Assembly (NCBI RefSeq): GCF_024125445.1
Contig: NZ_JAMXWM010000005.1
Span: forward strand, 124,001 to 188,000
Direction of reading: 5' to 3'
From: Sporolactobacillus shoreicorticis
GTDB lineage: Bacteria; Bacillota; Bacilli; Bacillales; Sporolactobacillaceae
DNA length: 64,000 nucleotides
Made by a program: the position numbers and the translations under genes. The notes beneath the pieces were generated by a model that ran no database searches, had not been told where the DNA came from, and was given only the letters and a program-made list of their open reading frames with translations. Of the stretch, positions 1 through 7,657 are shown piece after piece. Position 1 is the first letter of the stretch; every line of letters starts with the position of its first letter.

Positions 1-480
1 GGGATTGACGGTATCTACTTGTGCGTGCAGCAGCCGCAGGATTCGGTAATCAGTACTCATACGTGGCAACAATTTGTGCAGCCAAACGAGGTTAAGCTGC
101 TAAAGGCGGTTCAAGAGGTTCACGATTACAATATGATTCACATCTGCGGTTTTGAGGGCAAACGGAATCGTCTCGGTGATTACAAAGACTATCCGGTCAA
201 AGCCTTCCACTGGGCGTCTTACGTTGAAGGCGTTTCTCTTAAAGAAGGAAAGAAACTGTTCGGTGGCCGAGCAGTAATGGGCGGCTTTGAAAATACGGAG
301 AACGGCGTCTTTTACAAAGGTACAAAAGAAGAAATTCAGGCAGAAACAAAACGTCTGCTTGAAGAAAATGGGCGTCAAGGCATTCTTCTCAGTGGTGATT
401 GCAGTATTCCGTTTGATACGGATGATGCGCATGCCGGATGGGTTTCCGAAGCGGCGAATCGCTTGAATGTTAGTCCGTAA
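1..480 (+). CDS. Uroporphyrinogen decarboxylase (URO-D) family protein, C-terminal part
   Basis: The frame is open from the first base of the window, so the gene is cut at its 5' end; 159 codons remain. The visible part matches the C-terminal half of the URO-D/MtaA/CmuA fold: a GIDGIY strand, HICGFEG, then GGRAVMGGFENT, a GTKEEIQAE helix, and GILLSGDCSIP near the end. Standalone members of this family include heme-pathway decarboxylases and corrinoid-dependent methyltransferases. The GDC and IPFDT signatures are more typical of the methyltransferase-like, non-HemE branch, but the N-terminus that would decide this is outside the window. A strong terminator follows. A relic of a related C-terminus lies at 15249-15322. 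Confidence 0.75.
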   Translation, partial: GIDGIYLCVQQPQDSVISTHTWQQFVQPNEVKLLKAVQEVHDYNMIHICGFEGKRNRLGDYKDYPVKAFHWASYVEGVSLKEGKKLFGGRAVMGGFENTENGVFYKGTKEEIQAETKRLLEENGRQGILLSGDCSIPFDTDDAHAGWVSEAANRLNVSP

Positions 481-500
481 TCTGAAGAATAAAGCGAATA

Positions 501-538
501 AAAAGGGCGATCCGATCGATTTCGGGTCGCCTTTTTTT
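501..538 (+). terminator. Rho-independent terminator after the URO-D-like gene
   Basis: A 10-bp stem (GGCGATCCGA paired with TCGGGTCGCC, one G-U) with a 6-nt loop is followed by CTTTTTTT. Confidence 0.85.
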
Positions 539-687
539 ACAAGATAGGAAAGTTTATTATTTCGCCACGTTTTCAAACCAATAGACCAAGTCTTGGCTGA
601 GAATCAAAGCGGAGGAGCGAAACGCCTGCGGAACCAGGTGTCAGCGAGATCACACAGCGCTCGGTTTTCTTACAAGAAAAGTATAGC

Positions 688-787
688 GTTTTGGCTTGTT
701 GGTACGACGATAAGGTCATAAGATTCGGGCTGTACGATCAGGTAAGTGCCCAATCTGAGAAATAACCGGAAAAATTCCGCTTATTTT
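688..787. repeat. Dispersed intergenic repeat, copy A
   Basis: The block starts with a 26-nt conserved segment (688-713) containing TTGGCTTGT and GGTACGACGATAA. It ends at about 761-787 in a hairpin in which AAATAACCGGAA faces TTCCGCTTATTT. The same two conserved ends recur at 53572-53694 with a less conserved middle of different length. Flanking sequence 541-687 shows nothing else I can interpret. Confidence 0.6.
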
Positions 788-807
788 GCTCGTTACTTAA
801 TGAAGGA

Positions 808-1185
808 CTAGAATGCTTTATGAAACAGAAATGTTTGTTCCGTGCCAAACTGATGATTAGCAGCAGGTGAAATGCCAATCGCAGCATCGGTTGGACTGAT
901 TAAGCAAACCTGCCCCTAAAGGATGCCCGATGGCTGTAACCTTTCCATAACCGCTTAATGACTTAGTCAATTCATTGATATCGTTCAATGTATTTATCGT
1001 TAACATATGTGAGTTTTCACCATGTCCGCGTAAGTCAACCACAAAGGTTTTTAAGCCAATTTCACTAACACGATAAACCAATCCTAATTGCTCTTTTTTG
1101 AGCTGCCATATCCATGAATGACAAACACTGCGTCTATATTTTGTCGGGTGTTAAGGTACTGCCGGTATGCCGCCGGTCATTTGAT
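808..1185 (-). pseudogene. Decayed alpha/beta hydrolase
   Basis: Read on the minus strand, the pieces of an alpha/beta-hydrolase appear in order but in different frames. AVFVIHGYGSS (oxyanion-hole HG motif, about 1099-1131) shifts frame in an A-run near 1096-1101. Then comes TFVVDLRGHGEN and a nucleophile-elbow remnant VTAIGHPLGAGL, in which the catalytic Ser of GHSLG is replaced by Pro. A second shift near 880 leads to AAIGISPAANHQFGTE, ending in TAG at 808-810. The N-terminus is missing: a stop codon lies just upstream of the first piece. Two shifts, a lost nucleophile and a truncated N-terminus make this a true pseudogene. Confidence 0.7.
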
Positions 1186-1375
1186 GGATCGTTATACGGT
1201 CAATTATCATAGTCAGGCCCTTATTTTATGTAAGCAATATAAATTGCGCGATTGGAATCTATTTATTTTGCAGCTATCTGTTGCAAAGTTAAAAAATAAC
1301 GAACTTGAACGACACGATGTCCTAATGAGCATTATGCACCACATAAATGAGAGATTTGATTATACTAGTTCATAG
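1181..1375 (+). CDS. Uncertain small ORF, no recognised family
   Basis: An ATG at 1181 opens a frame of about 64 codons, rich in Leu, Lys and His, that ends just before the YagU-like gene. There is no convincing ribosome binding site and no recognised domain. The longer version starting near 1118 would overlap the decayed hydrolase on the other strand. It may be a chance frame or the tail of a lost gene. Confidence 0.2.
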   Translation: MMDRYTVNYHSQALILCKQYKLRDWNLFILQLSVAKLKNNELERHDVLMSIMHHINERFDYTSS

Positions 1376-1413
1376 ACTAACAATAAGTAAGCAACAGTGA
1401 AGGAGCTGGAGAC

Positions 1414-1929
1414 ATGGCTTTAAAAAAGAAAAAGTCTAGCAAGTTAAATGCTGCCGTCAAAGCCGGCCTTGTCGCCGGACTCGTTTCCGGGCTCGTTAAG
1501 TTTGGATGGGAGAATGTTCTGCCTCCGCGAACACCGGAACGTGATGCAACGAATCCACCTCAGAAATTACTGCAGCAAATGGGCGTTTCTGAATCTGCCA
1601 CACACGCTGCCTATCGATATTCGGAACAAGACATGCCGTGGGTCAGTTATTTAGTCCACTTCGGTTTTTCTGCGTCGTTCGCTGTACTTTATCAGGTGCT
1701 CGCTCAATATGAGCCGAAAATCAAAGCAGGCGGAGGATCGGTATTTGGTCTAACTATTTGGTCAGCTTTTCACTTAGGTATTATGCCGGCAATGAAAACC
1801 GTTCCGGCGGCGAAGGATCAGCCGATGGAAGAACATATTTCCGAAGCATTGGGACACATCGTCTGGATGTGGACCAATGATGTTATAGGCGATGAAATTT
1901 ACCATCGGCTTATCAAGCACATACAATAA
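1414..1929 (+). CDS. YagU family (DUF1440) membrane protein
   Basis: This 171-residue protein has a Lys-rich N-terminus (MALKKKKS) and then a Gly/Leu/Val-rich first membrane segment (about residues 15-35, GLVAGLVSGLVKFGWENVLPPR). A second hydrophobic stretch lies near residues 76-95, and a third near 105-125 includes the FGLTIWSAFHLGIMP segment. The C-terminus has HIVWMWTNDVIGDEIYHR. This pattern, including WENVLPPR after the first helix, is that of the YagU/DUF1440 family of inner-membrane proteins, for which a role in acid tolerance has been suggested in Escherichia coli. A good AAGGAG site precedes the ATG. It appears monocistronic. Confidence 0.8.
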   Translation: MALKKKKSSKLNAAVKAGLVAGLVSGLVKFGWENVLPPRTPERDATNPPQKLLQQMGVSESATHAAYRYSEQDMPWVSYLVHFGFSASFAVLYQVLAQYEPKIKAGGGSVFGLTIWSAFHLGIMPAMKTVPAAKDQPMEEHISEALGHIVWMWTNDVIGDEIYHRLIKHIQ

Positions 1930-1937
1930 AATGAAAG

Positions 1938-1975
1938 GTATCAGGTGGCGCCGATCCATTTGGCGCCTTCTTGTT
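1938..1975 (+). terminator. Weak terminator-like hairpin after the YagU-like gene
   Basis: GGTGGCGCC and GGCGCCTT flank a 9-nt loop, but the following T-tract is interrupted (TTCTTGTTCT). Confidence 0.4.
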
Positions 1976-2101
1976 CTACAAAAAGAAAGCATAGAAGATA
2001 AGGAATTTAGCGGAAGCTTCGTATAAGAAAAGCTAAGACCTGGCTGGTGTCAAAACTTATCCAAGCCAAGTTTGTCTTTATCTTTGGAAAGAAGATGGCT
2101 T

Positions 2102-3421
2102 ATGGAACGAAAATGGCAAACGGATTGGCCGGAACGCATCAGCTACGGATTAAGTGATGCGGCCGACAATCTGGTCTTTCAAATGTTAACCACGTACCTG
2201 TTGTTCTTTTATACGGATGTTTATGGATTAAATCCCGGTGCGGTAGCGATTCTGTTCATTGTTGCGCGCATTGCTGATGTTGTAGAAAGTTTTATCATTG
2301 GGGTGATGATCGACCATACGCACTCTCGGTGGGGCAAAAGCCGGCCGTTCTTTCTCTGGTATGCTCTGCCCTATGTTATTTTTGCCGTTCTGACATTTAT
2401 GACGCCCGATTTCTCGCAGTCAGGCAAACTGGTATGGGCCTACGTGACCTACTTGGGATTAGGGTTCTTTTACACCGCGGTCAATCTGCCGATTACGTCT
2501 ATTTTGCCGTCATTGTCGGAAAATGATCAGGAGTTGACTTTGCTTGGCGTGATTCGGCAGTTCTTCGGCAGTTCGGTCCAAATTATTGTTGCAGTCTTCA
2601 CATTGCCGTTTGTCGCCTTCTTCGGACGGGGCGATCAGCAAAAGGGATTTCTGTTCACCATTTGCGCGTTTGGTTTGATTTCATTGCTGTTGATTCTCAA
2701 TACATTTTTCAATGTTCATGAGCGGGTCAGCAAGCCTGAAGCTACGCACCAGCCGTTTAAGGTTGTGATGCGCATGCTGCGCAGGAATCGGCCGTGGCTG
2801 GTCATTTCTGTTGTGATTTTCCTGTATTGGCTGGTCACTGCATTGAAAAATCAAACCACGATTTACTATTTCAAATATACGCTCGGTCGGGAGGATTTAG
2901 TTCCGCTGGCAAATGGCTTTACTTTGGCGGCCCTGATTGGTGTTATTCTGATTATACAATTGGTGAAACAGCTTGGTAAGAAGCAAACGATGCTGATCGG
3001 TATGCTGACTGCTTTTGTCGGTCAGGCAATCCTGACAGTCGGCGTTTATGCGCATTCTTTGGCGACCTTGTTTGCCGGGACCTTTATTAATTCTGTCGGC
3101 CATGGAATCATTATCGGTCTTGTTTCCATTATGATTGCCGACACGATTCGCTACGGCGCGGCCATGGGTGTACAGGCTGAAGGAATTCTCGCCTCAACCG
3201 ATGATTTCGGTGTCAACATGGGACTTGGAATCGGCGGCATGATTACTGCCGGACTGTTCCACCTGTCCGGATATGTCTCCAATCACGCGCAAAACGCGGC
3301 GACGCTGTCAATGATTAATGTGAACTACGTGTGGATTCCGCTCGTGCTGTACGTCATTATGTTTCTAACCTTACAGGCTTATGATCAGCAGCAAATCAAT
3401 GACGCTGTGGCAGATGAATAG
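2102..3421 (+). CDS. GPH-family (glycoside-pentoside-hexuronide) cation symporter
   Basis: This 439-residue permease has about 12 membrane helices. The N-terminus WPERISYGLSDAADNLVFQM, the motif DHTHSRWGKSRPFFLW at the first cytoplasmic loop, and the late ADTIRYGAAMGVQAEGILAS segment are characteristic of the GPH/MelB-XynP branch of the MFS. Such proteins import sugars, glycosides or hexuronides with H+ or Na+. I chose the ATG at 2102 because GGAAAGAAG lies 7-8 bases upstream; an in-frame TTG at 2072 has no such site. It converges on the PTS/dehydratase operon, with a shared terminator between them. An unphosphorylated sugar acid as substrate is possible but not shown. Confidence 0.85.
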   Translation: MERKWQTDWPERISYGLSDAADNLVFQMLTTYLLFFYTDVYGLNPGAVAILFIVARIADVVESFIIGVMIDHTHSRWGKSRPFFLWYALPYVIFAVLTFMTPDFSQSGKLVWAYVTYLGLGFFYTAVNLPITSILPSLSENDQELTLLGVIRQFFGSSVQIIVAVFTLPFVAFFGRGDQQKGFLFTICAFGLISLLLILNTFFNVHERVSKPEATHQPFKVVMRMLRRNRPWLVISVVIFLYWLVTALKNQTTIYYFKYTLGREDLVPLANGFTLAALIGVILIIQLVKQLGKKQTMLIGMLTAFVGQAILTVGVYAHSLATLFAGTFINSVGHGIIIGLVSIMIADTIRYGAAMGVQAEGILASTDDFGVNMGLGIGGMITAGLFHLSGYVSNHAQNAATLSMINVNYVWIPLVLYVIMFLTLQAYDQQQINDAVADE

Positions 3422-3520
3422 TATACAAGACAATTGAGAATTACTTTTTCCACCAAGATGGGAATGATCAAGGCATCAGAGGGAATTTCATAGGTGGATC
3501 ATATAGCAACATGACATTAG

Positions 3521-3560
3521 TAAACCGAAGTGAGCAGAATTAGCTCACTTCGGTTTACTT
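3521..3560. terminator. Bidirectional terminator between convergent transporter and dehydratase genes
   Basis: A perfect 15-bp inverted repeat (TAAACCGAAGTGAGC and its complement, 3521-3535/3543-3557) with a 7-nt loop lies midway between two convergent stop codons. It is followed by ACTTTT on the plus strand. Confidence 0.8.
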
Positions 3561-3600
3561 TTAGACATTGTAGATTTTATTTTTCTAATGCTGATCGCTA

Positions 3601-4746
3601 TCACCATTCTGCAATGGTGCCATCATAGTTTTTCCATTTTGGATTGGTCCAGTATAGACCTTCCTGAGAAATTTGTTCAATCTTATCTACATCAAGGTCA
3701 AGACCGAGACCCGGTCCTTTAGGCAGTTCAACATAGCTGTCTTTGTACTGGAAAATCTCTTTATTCTTGACAAAATCCAGCAGGTCAAATCCTCTATTAT
3801 AATGAATACCAAGGCTCTGTTCCTGAATAAAGACATTTGGCGTGCATGCATCCATCTGAAGCGTGGCGGCAAGTGATATCGGTCCGTACGGTGCATGAGG
3901 CGCAACAGCCATATCGTAGGCTTCGGCCATTGCAGCAATCTTGCGTGATTCGAGTATGCCTCCTGCAAGAGCCAGATCCGGTTGAATAATATCGACTGCT
4001 TTCTGATCGAACAATTGCTTAAATTGCCAACGTGTATTTAGCCGTTCGCCTGTCGCCAGCGGAATCGATGTGTGGTTGGCAACCTCGCGGAATGATTCCG
4101 GATTTTCGGGCAGGACGACTTCTTCCAAAAACATCGGATGGTATTCTTCCAACTGCTTGGCGAGAACCTTTGCCATCGGGCGATGAACACGTCCGTGAAA
4201 ATCAACACCGATTTCCAAATCATCGCCGACTGCTTCTCGAATAGATCCCACTCGATCGAGAACTTCCTGAACTTTTTTGAATGAGTCGATATAATGCAGT
4301 TCAGAGGTTGCGTTCATTTTAATTGCTTTGAATCCAAGCTCTCGTCGTTCTTTTGCTTGTGCAGCAACGTCGGAAGGCCGGTCACCACCGATCCATGAAT
4401 AAACCATAATCCGATCACGTGCGGCTCCGCCTAGAAGTTCGTAGACCGGACAATTAAAAGCTTTACCCTTAATATCCCAAAGGGCCATTTCGATTCCCGA
4501 AAGAATTGTGCTGTTGATCGGACCACCTCTGAAAAACGAACGATGAATTTCTTGCCAGAGTCGCTCAATTTCAAAGGGATTGCGGCCGATAATACGTTTT
4601 CCCATTTCGTAAGCTCCGGCGACAACCGTATCGGTTTTTGTTCCTGAAATGAGTTCCCCCCAGCCCTCAATGCCTTCATCTGTAAATAGTCGTACAAAAA
4701 TCCAGCGCGGCTTGACTTGATAGACTTTAATATCTTTTATTTTCAT
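3601..4746 (-). CDS. dgoD: Mandelate racemase/enolase-superfamily sugar-acid dehydratase, D-galactonate dehydratase-like
   Basis: At 381 residues this matches the length of D-galactonate dehydratase. An N-terminal capping domain (about 1-120) is followed by the barrel: GFKAIKMN (KxK-like strand), GVDFHGRVH (first metal Asp), FLEEVV (Glu), ATGERL (Glu), DIIQPDLALAGGI, and APHAPYGPI with the catalytic His. The family reaction is dehydration of an aldonate to a 2-keto-3-deoxy acid. It is the last gene of the operon, and its ATG overlaps the stop of the IIC gene (ATGA-type). No KDGal kinase is present nearby, so the substrate may arrive already phosphorylated through the PTS. The exact sugar acid cannot be read from the sequence. 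Confidence 0.8.
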   Translation of the reverse strand: MKIKDIKVYQVKPRWIFVRLFTDEGIEGWGELISGTKTDTVVAGAYEMGKRIIGRNPFEIERLWQEIHRSFFRGGPINSTILSGIEMALWDIKGKAFNCPVYELLGGAARDRIMVYSWIGGDRPSDVAAQAKERRELGFKAIKMNATSELHYIDSFKKVQEVLDRVGSIREAVGDDLEIGVDFHGRVHRPMAKVLAKQLEEYHPMFLEEVVLPENPESFREVANHTSIPLATGERLNTRWQFKQLFDQKAVDIIQPDLALAGGILESRKIAAMAEAYDMAVAPHAPYGPISLAATLQMDACTPNVFIQEQSLGIHYNRGFDLLDFVKNKEIFQYKDSYVELPKGPGLGLDLDVDKIEQISQEGLYWTNPKWKNYDGTIAEW

Positions 4747-6095
4747 AGTGAAACTTCATCTCCTGATTGATGCGTCTTTTTCGGGCGAATAACATCCATA
4801 TAAATCCACACGACGGCAAAGATAACAATGAAAACGGGCAGTGTAATCCATAAATTGCTCGTGAAAACCTTGAATACTAGAAAGCTGGCAGTCAAGCTTG
4901 TCGATGCAAAGGACGAGATCAGGCCGCCGCCCGCGACGTTGATGCCGACTGTTTTTGCCAAAGCAGTAAGGACGGGCGATGTCGCAGTTCCGGCAAGCAG
5001 GATTGCTGACATCGTTCCGAGACCAATGATAATATTTTTAAACAAATTTCCATTGGTCAGTGCGACAACAAGTGCTACACGGAATGGAATAACAGCCAGA
5101 TCTGCAAAAGGCAGCAAACGGTTTCCGGGAAGCACAATAGCTAAAAGAATGGTTAGAGGAATTAGGATCAGTGCTGTCGTGATGACTTCAGGATTGCCGA
5201 CAACAACCGCCGCATCAAGTCCAATAAAGAATTTCCGTCCCTTGAATTTTTTGCTTGTCAGCTTTTTCGCGGCTTCAGAGATCGGCATTAACCCCTCCAT
5301 AAACAATGCAACCATTTTTGGAATCAAGACCATGACCGCTGCCATGTTCACACCAACTTGAAAGATTCGTGTTAAATCATATTTTGCCAATGCTCCGATT
5401 GCGCAGCCGAGTAATAAACCCATGATCATTGGCTCACCAAAGAAACCAAGGTACTTCTTGGCATTTTTCATATCAAGGTTGATTTTATTTACACCGGGTA
5501 TTTTATCGATCAGCCAATTGAGCGGTACTGCGATAATCAAAGAAGACATCGCCGAAACTGTCGGCAAGGACACTCCAGGTATGCCGAAATACTTGCTGAC
5601 CAGTGGCTGAGACCAGTCTGAAAGTTTAAAGGTGATTATGGCCATTGATGCAGCCGCTAATATGCTCACAAGAATGTTCTCGGTTACAAAATAAGTCATG
5701 ACGCCGACAATGGCCATATGGTGATAATTCCAAATATCTACATCCAGCGTATTTGTGGCTTTAAGGATTAACAAAATGATGTTCGCCACAAAAATGGTTC
5801 CAATTAAGATAGGAATGATTGGCGATGACCAGGTGACGGCTGCAATTGATCCCCAGCCGACATCAAGTACATCCAGTTTAATACCAAAATTTTTGACCAT
5901 GGCTTTGGCGGCGGGTCCAAGATTTGACGTTAATAATCCGATGACCAAGTTGATTCCGGCAAAGCCAATTCCGATAATCAGCCCTGATTTAAACGCTTTC
6001 GTCAGGGGCAATCGAAAAACCAAGCCAATAATTGTGATAATAACAGGAATCATTACAATCGGTCCTGCTTTAATGAAAAAATCAAAGATAAACAT
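4743..6095 (-). CDS. PTS galactitol-family permease, EIIC component
   Basis: This 450-residue hydrophobic protein with about 10-12 membrane segments is typical of EIIC of the galactitol (Gat) family: FFIKAGPIVMIPVIITIIGLVF at the N-terminus and DVGWGSIAAVTWSSPI about 80 residues in. PVFIVIFAVVWIYMDVIRP lies at the C-terminus. It forms the translocation path and works with the separately encoded IIA and IIB. It lies between IIB (15-base gap) and the dehydratase (overlapping stop/start). Gat-family permeases carry galactitol but also other polyols and sugar acids. The neighbours point to an aldonate rather than a polyol. Confidence 0.88.
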   Translation of the reverse strand: MFIFDFFIKAGPIVMIPVIITIIGLVFRLPLTKAFKSGLIIGIGFAGINLVIGLLTSNLGPAAKAMVKNFGIKLDVLDVGWGSIAAVTWSSPIIPILIGTIFVANIILLILKATNTLDVDIWNYHHMAIVGVMTYFVTENILVSILAAASMAIITFKLSDWSQPLVSKYFGIPGVSLPTVSAMSSLIIAVPLNWLIDKIPGVNKINLDMKNAKKYLGFFGEPMIMGLLLGCAIGALAKYDLTRIFQVGVNMAAVMVLIPKMVALFMEGLMPISEAAKKLTSKKFKGRKFFIGLDAAVVVGNPEVITTALILIPLTILLAIVLPGNRLLPFADLAVIPFRVALVVALTNGNLFKNIIIGLGTMSAILLAGTATSPVLTALAKTVGINVAGGGLISSFASTSLTASFLVFKVFTSNLWITLPVFIVIFAVVWIYMDVIRPKKTHQSGDEVSL

Positions 6096-6110
6096 AGGAT
6101 TCCCTCCTCG

Positions 6111-6389
6111 TCATTGTTTGACAAAATTCATAATTTCTTCAATCGTTTCGTCTTCACCAATGCCGGTTAACAACGAAATGGCCGTAACGACCGGAACAGT
6201 GACGGTGCCGCCGAATTGTCCGGATGTGACCACCAGATCATAATCGGAAGCCATGGATTCAACCTCCATCAATTTGCACTGATTTACCGTTACCGGTAGA
6301 TTCCGTTCACTCGCTGCCTCTCTGATTTTTGTTGCCACAACCGTTGATGTTGCAATACCGTTACCACAAGCGACCAATATTCTTTTCAT
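6111..6389 (-). CDS. PTS galactitol-family EIIB component
   Basis: This 92-residue cytoplasmic protein starts MKRILVACGNGIATSTVVATKI. Cys8 in ACGNGIATST is the phosphorylated residue of the EIIB-Gat family, which passes phosphate from EIIA to the incoming sugar. It sits between IIA (3-base gap) and IIC in the usual A-B-C order. Confidence 0.9.
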   Translation of the reverse strand: MKRILVACGNGIATSTVVATKIREAASERNLPVTVNQCKLMEVESMASDYDLVVTSGQFGGTVTVPVVTAISLLTGIGEDETIEEIMNFVKQ

Positions 6390-6392
6390 TTT

Positions 6393-6872
6393 TTAAGCCC
6401 CCATTTTTTGATTTAGCTGCATTTGAAGAACAGCCACAATTTGTTGCTCTGTGTACTCATCAACAATTTTCTTTAGAAGTTCGTGGTTGCGAATGAATTG
6501 AATCACGTTTTGCAGCATTTGAATTTGTCCGTGTGGTTCCTTGATTGCCAGCATTAAGATAATTTGAACCGGGATATCTTTTTTTATATTATCCATTGAA
6601 TGGAAGAGTACCGGTTGTTTTAGAATTGCCGCGGCGATTGTTGTACGGTTAACTAAATGAAAATCTGCATGTGGGATAGCGATGTTCCATTCACTGCCGG
6701 GAAGCCCCGTCGGATAGTTTTGCTCCCGTGTAAGAATTGCTTCCTTGTACTTCTCATTAACAAATCCTTCGACGTAAAGCTTATCAGCCAAAAAGGATAA
6801 TGCTTCGGATTTATCCTTGCAATCAACCCCTTTAAAAACACACTGTTTTGAAATGATCATGCCTTTCCTCAT
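6393..6872 (-). CDS. PTS EIIA component (fructose/mannitol/galactitol EIIA fold)
   Basis: This 159-residue protein belongs to the PTS_EIIA type-2 fold. Its active histidine lies in NIAIPHAD (about residue 69), preceded by the typical LPGSEW segment. It accepts phosphate from HPr and passes it to the EIIB encoded next. Its start overlaps the stop of the aldolase gene by four bases, showing translational coupling. An in-frame ATG four codons downstream (AGGAAAGGC before it) is an alternative start. Confidence 0.88.
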   Translation of the reverse strand: MRKGMIISKQCVFKGVDCKDKSEALSFLADKLYVEGFVNEKYKEAILTREQNYPTGLPGSEWNIAIPHADFHLVNRTTIAAAILKQPVLFHSMDNIKKDIPVQIILMLAIKEPHGQIQMLQNVIQFIRNHELLKKIVDEYTEQQIVAVLQMQLNQKMGA

Positions 6873-7501
6873 TGTTTTTCACCTTCTAACTCTTTCTCAA
6901 ATGCCAGAAGCTGTTTGCTTAGGTGCTCTGTATTTTTTGAAAGGATATCTTTCTTTTCAAAAATGCCTGATCCGATACCCAGGTAAGTGGCTCCAGCGTT
7001 TAAAAAGGAACGAGCATTCTGTTTGTTAATACCACCTACTGCCATTAATGGCTTTTTGCCAAGCGGGGCTTGAATGTCTTGGAAATAACCTGGTCCGTTA
7101 AGATGTGCGGGAAAAATTTTGACGATGTCTGTTCCTCGGTCAAACGCTTCAACAACCTCGCTTGGTGAGTAAGCTCCGGTAATTGTAGTTAGGCCGTTTG
7201 ATTTGCAGAGTGAGAGGACCTCCTTCGGCAATAATGTCGGTGACAGCACAAATCTGGCTCCAGCATCGATTGCTTGTTTAGCATCTTGAACGGTCATCAC
7301 TGTTCCTGCTCCAATAAGAAGCTTGTCGCCGAAAGATGCTGCACCGTGGCGGATTATCTCAGTTGCACCGACTGTATTCATGGTGACTTCAACTGCATAG
7401 TGTCTTTTAGTTGATGTAAGTATGCTCATCACTGTCTCCGCTTGGTCTTGAGAGTAGCCTCTTAATATGACTGTGATTTCAGGATAATCAGTTACATTCA
7501 T
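6869..7501 (-). CDS. KDPG/KDPGal aldolase family (Eda/DgoA/DgaF-like)
   Basis: This 210-residue class I aldolase has VILRGYS near the N-terminus (phosphate/substrate Arg), VEVTMNT (the general-base Glu strand), IGAGTV, SPTL, and the Schiff-base lysine in DIVKIFPAH. It ends with MAVGGINKQN and a GIGSGIF phosphate-binding turn. It would split a 2-keto-3-deoxy-6-phospho-hexonate into pyruvate and glyceraldehyde 3-phosphate. As first gene of the operon it starts at an ATG behind AAAGGAGGAAC, with a sigma-54 promoter immediately upstream. An aldolase that needs a 6-phosphate but has no nearby kinase supports phosphorylation by the PTS. Confidence 0.85.
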   Translation of the reverse strand: MNVTDYPEITVILRGYSQDQAETVMSILTSTKRHYAVEVTMNTVGATEIIRHGAASFGDKLLIGAGTVMTVQDAKQAIDAGARFVLSPTLLPKEVLSLCKSNGLTTITGAYSPSEVVEAFDRGTDIVKIFPAHLNGPGYFQDIQAPLGKKPLMAVGGINKQNARSFLNAGATYLGIGSGIFEKKDILSKNTEHLSKQLLAFEKELEGEKQ

Positions 7502-7528
7502 TTTTTGTTCCTCCTTTACTTTTTAATA

Positions 7529-7544
7529 AGCAAAAAGCATGCCA
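7529..7544 (-). promoter_or_regulatory. Sigma-54 (-24/-12) promoter of the PTS operon
   Basis: On the minus strand the sequence TGGCATG-CTTT-TTGCT matches the RpoN consensus TGGCACG-N4-TTGCW at all but one base with exact spacing. It lies about 28-43 bases upstream of the aldolase start, giving a very short leader. The adjacent regulator carries the GAFTGA loop required for sigma-54 activation. Confidence 0.88.
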
Positions 7545-7549
7545 ACCCA

Positions 7550-7581
7550 GCGGCAAATAATGTAATCGCTTTATTTGCTGC
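7550..7581. promoter_or_regulatory. Inverted repeat upstream of the sigma-54 promoter, possible activator site
   Basis: GCGGCAAAT (7550-7558) and ATTTGCTGC (7573-7581) form a 9-bp inverted repeat with one G-T mismatch and a 14-bp spacer. It lies just upstream of the -24 element, closer than usual for an enhancer. Binding by the adjacent activator is inferred from position only. Confidence 0.4.
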
Positions 7582-7657
7582 TTTAAATTGCGCATGCTCT
7601 TTTATTTTGTTGCGGTTGGCGAATAATGTTTTGATCTTTTAAATTCTGTAACCTGTT

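Noticed and set aside
4828-6243. Long plus-strand frames (4828-5361, 5755-6243) opposite the EIIC gene
   Set aside because: They are antisense to a clear membrane protein; their composition (Pro/Thr-rich, no domain, no ribosome binding site) is what the complement of a Leu/Ile-rich helix gene gives.
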